NCBI RefSeq assembly: GCF_007830115.1
Contig: NZ_VLKP01000002.1
Coordinates: 248,001 to 312,000 of the forward strand
Source of the DNA: Aerolutibacter ruishenii
Lineage (GTDB): Bacteria; Pseudomonadota; Gammaproteobacteria; Xanthomonadales; Xanthomonadaceae
Reading direction: 5' to 3'
DNA: 64,000 bases
The position numbers and the translations under genes were made by a program. The first letter of the stretch is position 1; each line of letters begins with the position of its first letter. Below, in pieces: positions 15,577 to 23,889 of the stretch. The notes beneath the pieces are model-generated. The model saw only the letters and a program-made list of their open reading frames with translations. It was not told the DNA's origin and ran no database searches.

Positions 15577-18072
15577 ATGACCGAAGAAGAAGCCCGCGCA
15601 GACAGCCACTCGGCTGCGCCTTTCGCAGACGGAACGCTTGAGCCCGTTGAGTTCTCGTATGAAACGCCAACGGAAAAGCTGTCCGTCGAAATCCGAATGG
15701 ACCTCTATCACTCGCTCGCCCTCAATACGAGCCAGATCGCGACGCTAGAGGAGATGATCGCCGCGTCGCCCGCCCGAGTGGTGGGTGATGGAGCGCTCAA
15801 GAACGTTCGGACGGCATACTTCTCGGCAAAGAACGCGGGGCTACGCCATACCGAAAGCCATACGTGTGAACAGGTTTACGCCTACCTCCTGGAACTGGAC
15901 CCGGATGTGTTGGGTTACTACACGCAGGTCCAATGTCGAGGCGTCGAGCGACGCTCCGGTGATCGTCGTCATATCACCAGCTCGACGCTCGACTTTCTCG
16001 TCTTTCGTAAGGACTCCATCCAGCTCGTCGAATGCAAGACAGAAGAGTGGCTACTGCGTCACACAACAAAGAAGCCCGAGTACCAACTAGTCGACGGGGA
16101 GTGGAAACACGAAGCCTTCTCTAACTGGGCAGAGGCACAGGGCATCGAGTTCAGCGTTTACGCTCAAAATTCTCCGTTTGGCATTCACCTTCAGAACCTT
16201 GAAGCTTGCTGTGCGCTGGTTGACGCTCCGCTCTCCGATGCGGAGCTGGCCATTTGCGCCCGTGTCGAAGCCAAACTTAAGCAAGGCACAACGTCTTTAG
16301 AGGCGATGTCGCGAGCAATCCCCAAGTTCAATGGCAGACTCGCCCTTTGGATGGTCGCCAATCGAAAGTCATTCGCAGCCCTTCGGACGACATCGCCACT
16401 CGAGCCCGCGACCTTCTGGATCTTTCCAACAGAATTGCAAGCTCAGGAGGCCGACAGACGCGCCTATTCTGAGGTAGCGCAACGATTCTCACAGCCGGTG
16501 GTAACTGACCCGTTACTGCGTGCCTCGGCGACTGCAATGGAGGCCGCTAAGCAAAGACTGCGGCGGCTCGAAGACATTGAGCAGGGAAAGTCGGAGCCCA
16601 CGCGTGCGACGCAATCGCTCGCGAAACAGTTGGCGACGAAGTGCACGGATGGAATGTCTCCTGTGGCCGTCGCGATTCCAAACTTCCACCTTTGCGGAAA
16701 TCGACAAGGGCGCCTGCTTCCGTTGCAGGAGGAAGCCCTCGCGGTCGTGGTGGCGCAGTGGAACAAAGGATTGCACCCTAGCCAAGTTGTCGCCTGGTTG
16801 GCACTGCAAAATCTCTGTGAAAAGCAGAGCGTACCCACGCCCTCTGCAGAAACGCTCAGGAAGCGGCTGAAAAAGCAGGACCCCACCAAGCGCGCGCTCA
16901 CGACCGGTGGCATCCGCCAGTATCAGGCAGCGAAGCCGCGGGCGGGATCGGACGTCAGGTCACTGCCGCCTATGGGCTACGGATACAAGCTGATCATCGA
17001 TTCGTCAGGCTTGGACAACCGATGTGCGCCGAACATCCTTACGCAGTTCCCTGCAGAAAAACCACGGTTCTATATTGGCATCGACGCCGCCACTGGCGAC
17101 TCCATGGCGTGCGCGTTTGTGTTCGGTCCGGCCAGCACATACGCACTAGCAATACTGCTACGTGACTATGTTCTGCGCCACGGCTTCCTTCCGAAAGTAA
17201 TCCAGGCTGACCGAGGTCCAGAGAATACCTCCGAGTGGCTCAAAGTGTTCTGCAAGCAGCAGGGCATCAGTCTGTGTCATCCACCGACAGGAGGGAGCAG
17301 GTTCAACGGTCAAGCAGAAAACACGATAAAACAAGTAAACACGCAGGTGTCGCACCGCCTTGCAGGAAGCAGCGAACCCGATAGCATCGGTCGAAAAGTA
17401 GATGGCCGTTTCAAAAGCTATCAAACCGCAAAACACACCTTCGAAGAGCTCTACGGCGAATTTCGGGCGTTTGTATTCGATGACCTCCCCCAGACCCCGG
17501 ATGGTGAGGGCTTCACCCCTGCGGAGAAGCGGGAGTACGTGCTGAACACCGTAGGGTCCTTGGGCATCCCTTGCGCCTATGACGATGCGTTTCTGATCAA
17601 GACCGCCATTAGCCTGGCCGTTCCGAAGAGGGCCACGGAACGCGACGGAATCCGAACCGGATACGGGTATTACACCAGTGAGGGTCTACAACGCGCGCTC
17701 CGGACCGGCGTTCCTACTGAGGTCAGGCAGGATTGCGTCGATCCTTCAGTCCTGTACGTCAAGGTCCAGAACGTCTGGTGGAAGGGCTTCCACAAGACGG
17801 CCCAAACGCTGGCACTGAATTCTGAGCCTGCCCGAATCTTTGCGCTGCTGCGGCGGTCCAAACTCAGCCGAGATGCTGCGAAAGCCAGGCTCGAGGTCAA
17901 AGCGACGCGCCATAACCGGCAAGCGGCAATGGCATTGGAATCCCGCCCCGCTACAGATCACGTTGCTCCAAAAGCAGCATCAGACTTCCAAGACCGAGAA
18001 GTCGTCAAAACAAAGGCCGGAAAATCCGAGAAACGTGAGCCCATTGATTGGGCCGCGGTTGAGTCGTACTGA
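15577..18072 (+). CDS. TnsA-TnsB fusion transposase
   Basis: This 831-residue protein carries two nuclease modules. Residues about 70-160 match TnsA endonuclease: E98, D139 in STLDFLVF, and E152-C-K154 in LVECKTEE, the PD-(D/E)xK set that cuts the 5' strand ends. Residues about 380-430 look like an HTH region. Residues about 465-600 are a DDE integrase core: D475 in LIIDSSG, D545 in IQADRGPEN and E581 in FNGQAENT, as in TnsB, which cuts and joins the 3' ends. Fused TnsAB proteins are known in some Tn7-like families. Carrying both activities implies cut-and-paste movement. The gene is followed 8 bp later by the TnsC gene. All catalytic residues are present. Confidence 0.88.
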   Translation: MTEEEARADSHSAAPFADGTLEPVEFSYETPTEKLSVEIRMDLYHSLALNTSQIATLEEMIAASPARVVGDGALKNVRTAYFSAKNAGLRHTESHTCEQVYAYLLELDPDVLGYYTQVQCRGVERRSGDRRHITSSTLDFLVFRKDSIQLVECKTEEWLLRHTTKKPEYQLVDGEWKHEAFSNWAEAQGIEFSVYAQNSPFGIHLQNLEACCALVDAPLSDAELAICARVEAKLKQGTTSLEAMSRAIPKFNGRLALWMVANRKSFAALRTTSPLEPATFWIFPTELQAQEADRRAYSEVAQRFSQPVVTDPLLRASATAMEAAKQRLRRLEDIEQGKSEPTRATQSLAKQLATKCTDGMSPVAVAIPNFHLCGNRQGRLLPLQEEALAVVVAQWNKGLHPSQVVAWLALQNLCEKQSVPTPSAETLRKRLKKQDPTKRALTTGGIRQYQAAKPRAGSDVRSLPPMGYGYKLIIDSSGLDNRCAPNILTQFPAEKPRFYIGIDAATGDSMACAFVFGPASTYALAILLRDYVLRHGFLPKVIQADRGPENTSEWLKVFCKQQGISLCHPPTGGSRFNGQAENTIKQVNTQVSHRLAGSSEPDSIGRKVDGRFKSYQTAKHTFEELYGEFRAFVFDDLPQTPDGEGFTPAEKREYVLNTVGSLGIPCAYDDAFLIKTAISLAVPKRATERDGIRTGYGYYTSEGLQRALRTGVPTEVRQDCVDPSVLYVKVQNVWWKGFHKTAQTLALNSEPARIFALLRRSKLSRDAAKARLEVKATRHNRQAAMALESRPATDHVAPKAASDFQDREVVKTKAGKSEKREPIDWAAVESY

Positions 18073-18080
18073 GGCGCCTG

Positions 18081-19064
18081 ATGATAAGCATAAAGCACAG
18101 AAACTACGTTCGCGCCGGAGGCCAATTGCTCAGGTGTATCGACAACCATAGGCCAGGGCGTCTGATCTTCCTAATCGGAGTCGGTGGTGTTGGAAAGACG
18201 ACGCTACGACGAAACGTGCTCAGGGCTATCTATGGCAAACCCGCGCATTGGCAAGGTGGCATGATCCCTTGCATTGAAGTAATGACGCTTCTGGCCGAGA
18301 ACTCATACTTCAATTCCAGAGGCTTGGCCCACGATTGCCTGGAGCAGATGTTCGTACCAAACATTGACTGGCTCATCGATGACGCAGAAGCGCGCGATTT
18401 TCATGAAGGCGGGAGCGCATTGTCAAAGTCTCGCGAGGTGTGGGCTGGGCTAAGCAAGGACGTAACGGAGATCAAAGCGTGGTCCCTGTTTCGAAATAAC
18501 GCGAAAGCCCGGGGTCTGAAGTTGCTCAGCCTCGAGCACGCTTCCGCGATGTGCATCAACCATCGAGATAAATCTCCTGCTCAGCACATCATGAACATTA
18601 TGTCTCTGACAGAGGACATAGGAGCGATGTCCTTGATGACCTCGATCCAGAACGGACCAAAGCTTTGGGAGGGCAGGTCCGAAATAAGGCGCCGCGCCGA
18701 TGTGATCTGGTTGGCGCCATACGACGTCTCGATCAAAGAGGACCGCCAATGCTTCCTGCGAATGCTTAAGTCGATATGCGAACGTTACCAGTTTCGGACC
18801 GCCGATCTGCCTGCGAAGCTTGCGCCGGAGATCGCCGTCACCACGGCCGCCGTATGCGGGGAAGTTGTCAATCTCTTTGATCGCGCTGCACAGCACGCCT
18901 CAGATGCAGGCCGCGTGGAGATCATCAAGTCCGACATTGAGCAGGCGTACTACCCCAAAGCTGAGCTGGAGACTCTCTGGCAGGACGTTCGCGAGTTCTG
19001 GATCGCGTATAAATCGCACAATCCAGCAGAAGTCTCACGTCTTGCTACGGAGATATGGGTGTAG
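18081..19064 (+). CDS. TnsC-like AAA+ ATPase (transposition regulator)
   Basis: The protein has 327 residues with Walker A GVGGVGKTT at 33-41. The expected Walker B strand appears as KLLSLEHAS (about 147-155), which keeps a Glu but lacks the usual Asp. TnsC proteins form filaments on target DNA and bridge the target selector with TnsB. This one is short, like TniB and CRISPR-associated TnsC, compared with 555 residues in Tn7. The gene sits 8 bp after tnsAB and overlaps the tniQ frame by 10 bases, so the three genes form one operon. The C-terminus probably contacts TnsB. Confidence 0.82.
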   Translation: MISIKHRNYVRAGGQLLRCIDNHRPGRLIFLIGVGGVGKTTLRRNVLRAIYGKPAHWQGGMIPCIEVMTLLAENSYFNSRGLAHDCLEQMFVPNIDWLIDDAEARDFHEGGSALSKSREVWAGLSKDVTEIKAWSLFRNNAKARGLKLLSLEHASAMCINHRDKSPAQHIMNIMSLTEDIGAMSLMTSIQNGPKLWEGRSEIRRRADVIWLAPYDVSIKEDRQCFLRMLKSICERYQFRTADLPAKLAPEIAVTTAAVCGEVVNLFDRAAQHASDAGRVEIIKSDIEQAYYPKAELETLWQDVREFWIAYKSHNPAEVSRLATEIWV

Positions 19065-20455
19065 GACAAGTCCCCCGAATAGCGCCCCCCAGAATGCTAA
19101 TCCACAACTGGACACCTTTGCCGCCACTGCCTCTGAGGCGGGACGAGGCATCAGGGACGACGGAGTCGTTGTATCACTATGCCCTCCGAATGTCGGACAC
19201 ATGCGGCATATCGATCCATCTCCTCGCATCGATCCTTAAGAACGAAGCCGGGGAGCCAGGCTCGCGTCAGAGTGCAAGGTACATGTCGAGCTGGACGGGG
19301 CCCCGAAGCCATTACAGGTGGCTGATGGAAGCCCTTATGAAACTGACAGGGCAGCCAGACCTATTTCGAGGAACCTTCCATAACGTAGCAGGCGTGTTGG
19401 GTCGGCAAGGCCTTTCCACGCGGGACGGTCGAGAGCACCAAAGGCGCTGGTGTCCCCGTTGTTACCTTGAATGGAACGAAGGGACCAGCTTCGAGCCTCT
19501 CCATCTGGCGTTTTCACAGCTATCCACCTGCCCAACACATGGTGTATTGCTCGAAGGTAGGTGTTCTCAGTGCGGCGCAGCGCAGTCATTCCTAAGGTCG
19601 TATGCGAGCAGGCGCAACTGTCAAGCGTGCCGCTGTCCATTGGGTCATTCGGGCGAGTGGCGCGAGCTTGAGGCGTTTCCAAGGTGGGTCGACGGAGTGT
19701 TGCGGCGATTCGGGTGCTACGTTTCCGCTCTTGACGATCCAATACCGGAAATGCGCATTGAAGTCTTCATGGCAGGGCTTCATAAGCGGATTCTCTCGGG
19801 CGAAAGGCTTCCGCCTGCAGTTCGCGGGTATCTGTGGAACAGAGTTGAGAGCCGTAGGCGCCATAACGCCCTGCCGACTCTTACTCAGTACTTGAATCTC
19901 TGTGCATTCCAAGGCTGCGAAATCGGGGACATCTTGGAGCGACCTGAAGAGGTATCCTCCGCCTTTCTGTTCGATCGCGCCGATGGTTTCACTCAAGTGC
20001 CTCTGAGGCGGCGGGATATTCAAGGCAACCTCGCCATGATTGGGTCGTGCATGGACCGTCTATGTTCCGACGCAGAAGTCCTGCCGCCACTGGCGCTCCT
20101 TTGTCGCGAGTTCGGCGTCTGGGCGGACGTGGTCCGGGAGCACTATCCCGACCTCCACCACAGATACCGGTCAAGGTACTTGGCGCAGAATGGGGAGTTC
20201 TCCCGTACTCACGTCAAGCGAGCACTCGAACGGGCTCTTCAAGTTGTCAAAATGAATGAATGCGCCAGCGGACGCGAGCGTCAAAAGGACATTGCGCTTC
20301 AGGTGATGCAGGTGGTCCAGGTGGCCCCCGAGCTTGCACTCCAATGCGCAAAGTCGATTACGGTCATGCGGGAGTTCTCTAAGCGCATCCCGTCGACGCG
20401 TGTGGATTTCCCCTTCAACCTCCAGGGTATGGATGCGTGGCAGAGCGGGAAGTGA
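19055..20455 (+). CDS. TniQ/TnsD-like target selector
   Basis: The protein has 466 residues from ATG 19055, which overlaps the end of tnsC behind GGAG; ATG 19094 is an alternative. The N-terminal part (ESLYHYALRMSDTCGISIHLLAS region, about 37-60) is the TniQ entry segment. Two zinc-knuckle pairs follow: C133-C136 with C159-H162, and C170-C173 with C189-C192. The length is between short TniQ (about 400) and Tn7 TnsD (508). As the only selector in the element it probably recognises the attachment site at the end of the diguanylate cyclase gene; this is inference. Confidence 0.82.
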   Translation: MGVGQVPRIAPPRMLIHNWTPLPPLPLRRDEASGTTESLYHYALRMSDTCGISIHLLASILKNEAGEPGSRQSARYMSSWTGPRSHYRWLMEALMKLTGQPDLFRGTFHNVAGVLGRQGLSTRDGREHQRRWCPRCYLEWNEGTSFEPLHLAFSQLSTCPTHGVLLEGRCSQCGAAQSFLRSYASRRNCQACRCPLGHSGEWRELEAFPRWVDGVLRRFGCYVSALDDPIPEMRIEVFMAGLHKRILSGERLPPAVRGYLWNRVESRRRHNALPTLTQYLNLCAFQGCEIGDILERPEEVSSAFLFDRADGFTQVPLRRRDIQGNLAMIGSCMDRLCSDAEVLPPLALLCREFGVWADVVREHYPDLHHRYRSRYLAQNGEFSRTHVKRALERALQVVKMNECASGRERQKDIALQVMQVVQVAPELALQCAKSITVMREFSKRIPSTRVDFPFNLQGMDAWQSGK

Positions 20456-20528
20456 TCCCGTAACCCCGCCCTGATGGTAATAGCCGGATTCGCCGGTGTT
20501 CGAGCGCAGCCACAGTGACAAGGCCTCG

Positions 20529-20573
20529 GCAGGCTTGGCCTGCCTATGCTTGTGGCTAGGCATTTGCCACAAT
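20529..20573 (+). promoter_or_regulatory. Two short hairpins upstream of hsdM
   Basis: GGCAGGC-TTG-GCCTGCC (20529-20545) and TTGTGGC...GCCACAA (20551-20557 with 20567-20573) are two perfect 7-bp stems lying just before the hsdM start at 20581. No clear ribosome site is visible between them and the ATG. They could be an operator or a leader structure limiting early methyltransferase or endonuclease expression. Confidence 0.35.
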
Positions 20574-20580
20574 CCCCGGC

Positions 20581-22629
20581 ATGAGCCAACTCCAGAATAT
20601 CGAAGCCATCGAGAAGCGCCTTTGGAGCGCTGCTGACCTGCTGCGCGCCAATTCCGGCCTGGCAAGCAATGAGTATTTCATGCCCGTTATGGGGCTTATC
20701 TTCCTGCGGCATGCCTATAGCCGGTTCCTGGCAGTTAAGCCCCAGATAGAGACCGGGCTGCCCAGCCGTGGCGGCAAGGTTCGCGCCCTGACCAAGGAAG
20801 ACTTCAGCCAGCAGGGTGCCATCTTCCTGCGGCCCGAAGCTCAATTCGACCATCTGGTCAGCCTTCCGGATTCCGCCGACCGCGCTGCCGCCATCATCGC
20901 CGCGATGGAGGGCATCGAAGCCGACTACGCCGCCCTGCGCGGCGTGCTGCCCAAGGCGGACTACCAGAAGATCGGCAACGAGGACTTGGGCGAGCTGCTG
21001 CGCAAGCTCAACCCGGAGGAGCTCAAGACCGCTAGCGGCGACATCTTCGGTCGCATCTACGAATATTTCCTGACCCAGTTCGCCGACCAGGGCGCGCACG
21101 ACGGCGGCGAGTTCTTCACGCCCATCTCCATCGTGCAGATGATCGCCAACCTGATCGAGCCCGAGCGCGGCAGCGTGCTGGACCCGGCCTGCGGGTCCGG
21201 CGGCATGTTCGTGCAGAGCGCCAACCTGGTGGAGCGCAACCACGGCGACCCCAGCAAGGCGCTGACCTTCTGGGGCATGGAGAAGAACGCCACCACCATC
21301 AAGCTGACGCAGATGAACCTGGCCGTGCACGGGCTGCAGGGCAACATCGCCGAGGCCATCAGCTACTACAGCGACCCCCACGAACTGCTGGGCAAGGCCG
21401 ACTACGTGATGGCCAACCCTCCGTTCAACGTGGACGAGGTGGACGCGGAAAAGGTCCGCAACGACCCGCGCCTGCCGTTCGGCCTGCCCGGCGTGAACAA
21501 GGCGGGCAAGGTCAGCAACGGCAACTACCTGTGGATTTCCTACTTCTACAGCTACCTCTCGGCGCAAGGCCGCGCGGGCTTCGTGATGTCCTCGCAGGCG
21601 TCCAGCGCGGGGCGCGACGAAGCCAAGGTGCGCCAGAAGCTGGTGGAAACCGGCGACGTGGACGTGATGGTGGCCATCCGCGGCAACTTCTTCTACACCC
21701 GCACCGTGCCGTGCGAGCTGTGGTTCTTCGACAAGGCTAAGCCCGCGCAGCACCGCGACTACGTGCTGATGCTGGATGCCCGCAACGTCTACCGCAAGGT
21801 GACGCGAAAGATCTACGACTTCAGCCCGGAGCAACTGGCCAACCTGACCAGCATCGTCTGGCTTTACCGCGGCCAGCAGGGCCGCTTCCTGGCGCTGGTG
21901 CGGGAGCATCTGCTTGCCTGCATCCAGGCCGCCCTGGCCAGCCAGGCCCCGCTGCGCGAGGCGTACGGGGCGCTGGCCGCGTGGGCCAACCTGCTGCGCA
22001 GCCAACTGCAAGAGGGAGAGGCATTCGCGGCGCAGAGGGCATTGGATGATGCCGTCGAACAGTTCCACCGGGACTTCGTGGCCTTCAACACCCAAGCCAA
22101 TGCCGTCGCCGCGGACGGGATCCCGGACGGTGCGGGCAACAGCGAGCTCCACGAAGCTGCAGCCAGGCTGGCGCCGCTGGCCGACGCCAGCCGCGACCTG
22201 GTCAAGGCGGTGGATCACCTCTACAAACTGGCCGGGCATGCGCTGGACGCCAGGCAGGGCGACGCCAACAGCCGCGACCTCAACCGCCAGCGCAAGGCCG
22301 CGGACGAGGCCCGCAGGGCGGCGGTGGAGGCGCTGAAGCCGGTGCGCTATTTCCACCGGCAGGCGCTGTGGCTGCAGGAACGCTTCCCGGAAGCCGAGCT
22401 GCGCGATGTGCCGGGGCTGGTGAAGCGGGTCAGCCGCGCCGAGATCGAAGCCAACGACTGGTCGCTGACGCCCGGCCGCTATGTGGGCGTGGCGCCGGAG
22501 GAGGTGGACGAGGACTTCGACTTCGAGGCCGCACTGCGCGAGATCCACCTAGAGCTGTCGGGCTTGAACGAGGAGGCGGGGGCGCTGGCGGCGACGATCG
22601 CGCGCAACTTCGAGGAGTTGGGGGCGTGA
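20581..22629 (+). CDS. hsdM: Type I restriction-modification methyltransferase subunit
   Basis: The 682-residue protein has an N-terminal HsdM helical bundle (about 5-150), an AdoMet site DPACGSGGMF (201-210) and the N6-adenine motif NPPF (279-282). With HsdS it methylates adenine in the recognition sequence. It is longer than the usual 480-530 residues because of a C-terminal extension (about 430-680) rich in Ala/Arg/Glu helices that may be coiled coil. The stop overlaps the GTG of hsdS by four bases (22626-22629). GC is higher than in the left cargo, so this system probably joined the element separately. Confidence 0.92.
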   Translation: MSQLQNIEAIEKRLWSAADLLRANSGLASNEYFMPVMGLIFLRHAYSRFLAVKPQIETGLPSRGGKVRALTKEDFSQQGAIFLRPEAQFDHLVSLPDSADRAAAIIAAMEGIEADYAALRGVLPKADYQKIGNEDLGELLRKLNPEELKTASGDIFGRIYEYFLTQFADQGAHDGGEFFTPISIVQMIANLIEPERGSVLDPACGSGGMFVQSANLVERNHGDPSKALTFWGMEKNATTIKLTQMNLAVHGLQGNIAEAISYYSDPHELLGKADYVMANPPFNVDEVDAEKVRNDPRLPFGLPGVNKAGKVSNGNYLWISYFYSYLSAQGRAGFVMSSQASSAGRDEAKVRQKLVETGDVDVMVAIRGNFFYTRTVPCELWFFDKAKPAQHRDYVLMLDARNVYRKVTRKIYDFSPEQLANLTSIVWLYRGQQGRFLALVREHLLACIQAALASQAPLREAYGALAAWANLLRSQLQEGEAFAAQRALDDAVEQFHRDFVAFNTQANAVAADGIPDGAGNSELHEAAARLAPLADASRDLVKAVDHLYKLAGHALDARQGDANSRDLNRQRKAADEARRAAVEALKPVRYFHRQALWLQERFPEAELRDVPGLVKRVSRAEIEANDWSLTPGRYVGVAPEEVDEDFDFEAALREIHLELSGLNEEAGALAATIARNFEELGA

Positions 22630-23864
22630 GCTGGACCATGCTTCCTTTCGAGGATCTGTACGAATTGCCCTCCCGTAACGGCATTACACGCCCCTCAAAG
22701 GTGCGCGGGGCGGGCTTCCGGATGATCAACATGGGGGAGCTGTTCGCCAATGATCGTATTGGCGACATTGAGATGGAGCTTGTGCAGCTCAACGAAAAAG
22801 AGCTTGACACTATGCTGGTCAATCCCGGGGACCTGCTTTTTGCACGGCAATCGCTGGTTCTGTCTGGAGCAGGAAAGTGCTCAATCGTTGTGGATGCCAA
22901 GGAGCCTACGACCTTTGAGTCTCACCTCATTCGAGTGCGGCTAAAGGCTGGGGTTACAGATCCGCGCTTCTACCACTACTACTTCAAATCACCGGCCTCA
23001 CCGATGCGGTCAATTGTCACCCAAGGTGTCCAGGCGGGAATCAGAGCAAACGACCTCAAGCGATTGATGGTGCCTTGTCCGCCACTAAGCGAACAGGAAT
23101 GCATCGCCGATATTCTCTCCACCTACGACGACCTGATCGAAAACAATCGCCGCCGCATCGCGCTGCTTGAGCAATCCGTCCGCCTGTTGTACCGCGAATG
23201 GTTCGCGCACCTGCGCTTCCCCGGCCACGAGCACGTCAAGGTGGTGGATGGTGTGCCGGAGGGATGGGCAATATTTGCCGTCTCTGAAGTGGCGGACTTG
23301 TATCGTGGGATCAGCTATTCAAGCGATCAGCTTGTTGAGGACGGCGGGAAGCCGTTCGTCAACTTGAAATGCATAAATCGATTCGGAGGATTCCGGGTCA
23401 GTGGCGTCAAGCGATTTCTTGGAGAGCATAAGTCGCAGCATGTTGTTAAGGCTGGTGACATAGTTGTTGCCGTAACAGACATGACTAGGGATGCCATGAT
23501 CGTGGCTCAGGCGGCAATTGTTCCGAAGATCGTGGGCGATGATGCTGTCTTTTCCATGGACATGGTAAAGCTGGTGCCAAAGCCAGCGTTCGCCTCCCAT
23601 TGGTTTCATGCACTTCTGCGCTTCTCTTCGTTTTCTTTGGAGGTGCGAGAAAAGGCAACCGGAGCCACCGTTCTGCATCTTCGCCCAAAACACATCGAAG
23701 AGTGGCGGACTCCAGTTCCTCCGCCCGCTTTGCGTGATGAGTATGCAGAGTATGTGTCCCCAATGTATGCGCTGATGGACGAGCTGGAGCTACAGAACGA
23801 AAAGCTCCGCCAAGCCCGCGACCTGCTGCTCCCCCGCTTGATGAGCGGCGAACTAGCGGTTTGA
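22626..23864 (+). CDS. hsdS: Type I restriction-modification specificity subunit
   Basis: The start is GTG 22626, overlapping the hsdM stop (GTGA); an ATG at 22638 is possible. The 412 residues contain two target recognition domains (about 1-150 and 215-370) separated by the conserved helix LSEQECIADILSTYDDLIEN...LLYREWF and closed by a second copy ending in RDLLLPRLMSGEL. HsdS sets the DNA sequence recognised by the M and R subunits. Codon usage in the recognition domains is AT-richer than in hsdM and hsdR, as usual for exchangeable specificity genes. Confidence 0.9.
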   Translation: MSWTMLPFEDLYELPSRNGITRPSKVRGAGFRMINMGELFANDRIGDIEMELVQLNEKELDTMLVNPGDLLFARQSLVLSGAGKCSIVVDAKEPTTFESHLIRVRLKAGVTDPRFYHYYFKSPASPMRSIVTQGVQAGIRANDLKRLMVPCPPLSEQECIADILSTYDDLIENNRRRIALLEQSVRLLYREWFAHLRFPGHEHVKVVDGVPEGWAIFAVSEVADLYRGISYSSDQLVEDGGKPFVNLKCINRFGGFRVSGVKRFLGEHKSQHVVKAGDIVVAVTDMTRDAMIVAQAAIVPKIVGDDAVFSMDMVKLVPKPAFASHWFHALLRFSSFSLEVREKATGATVLHLRPKHIEEWRTPVPPPALRDEYAEYVSPMYALMDELELQNEKLRQARDLLLPRLMSGELAV

Positions 23865-23889
23865 TAGGCTGGGAACAGGGGGCTTCCGC

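Noticed and set aside
20299-22548. 749-codon minus-strand frame opposite hsdM
   Set aside because: It is a mirror frame of a GC-rich, strongly supported gene; its translation is low-complexity and has no domain.
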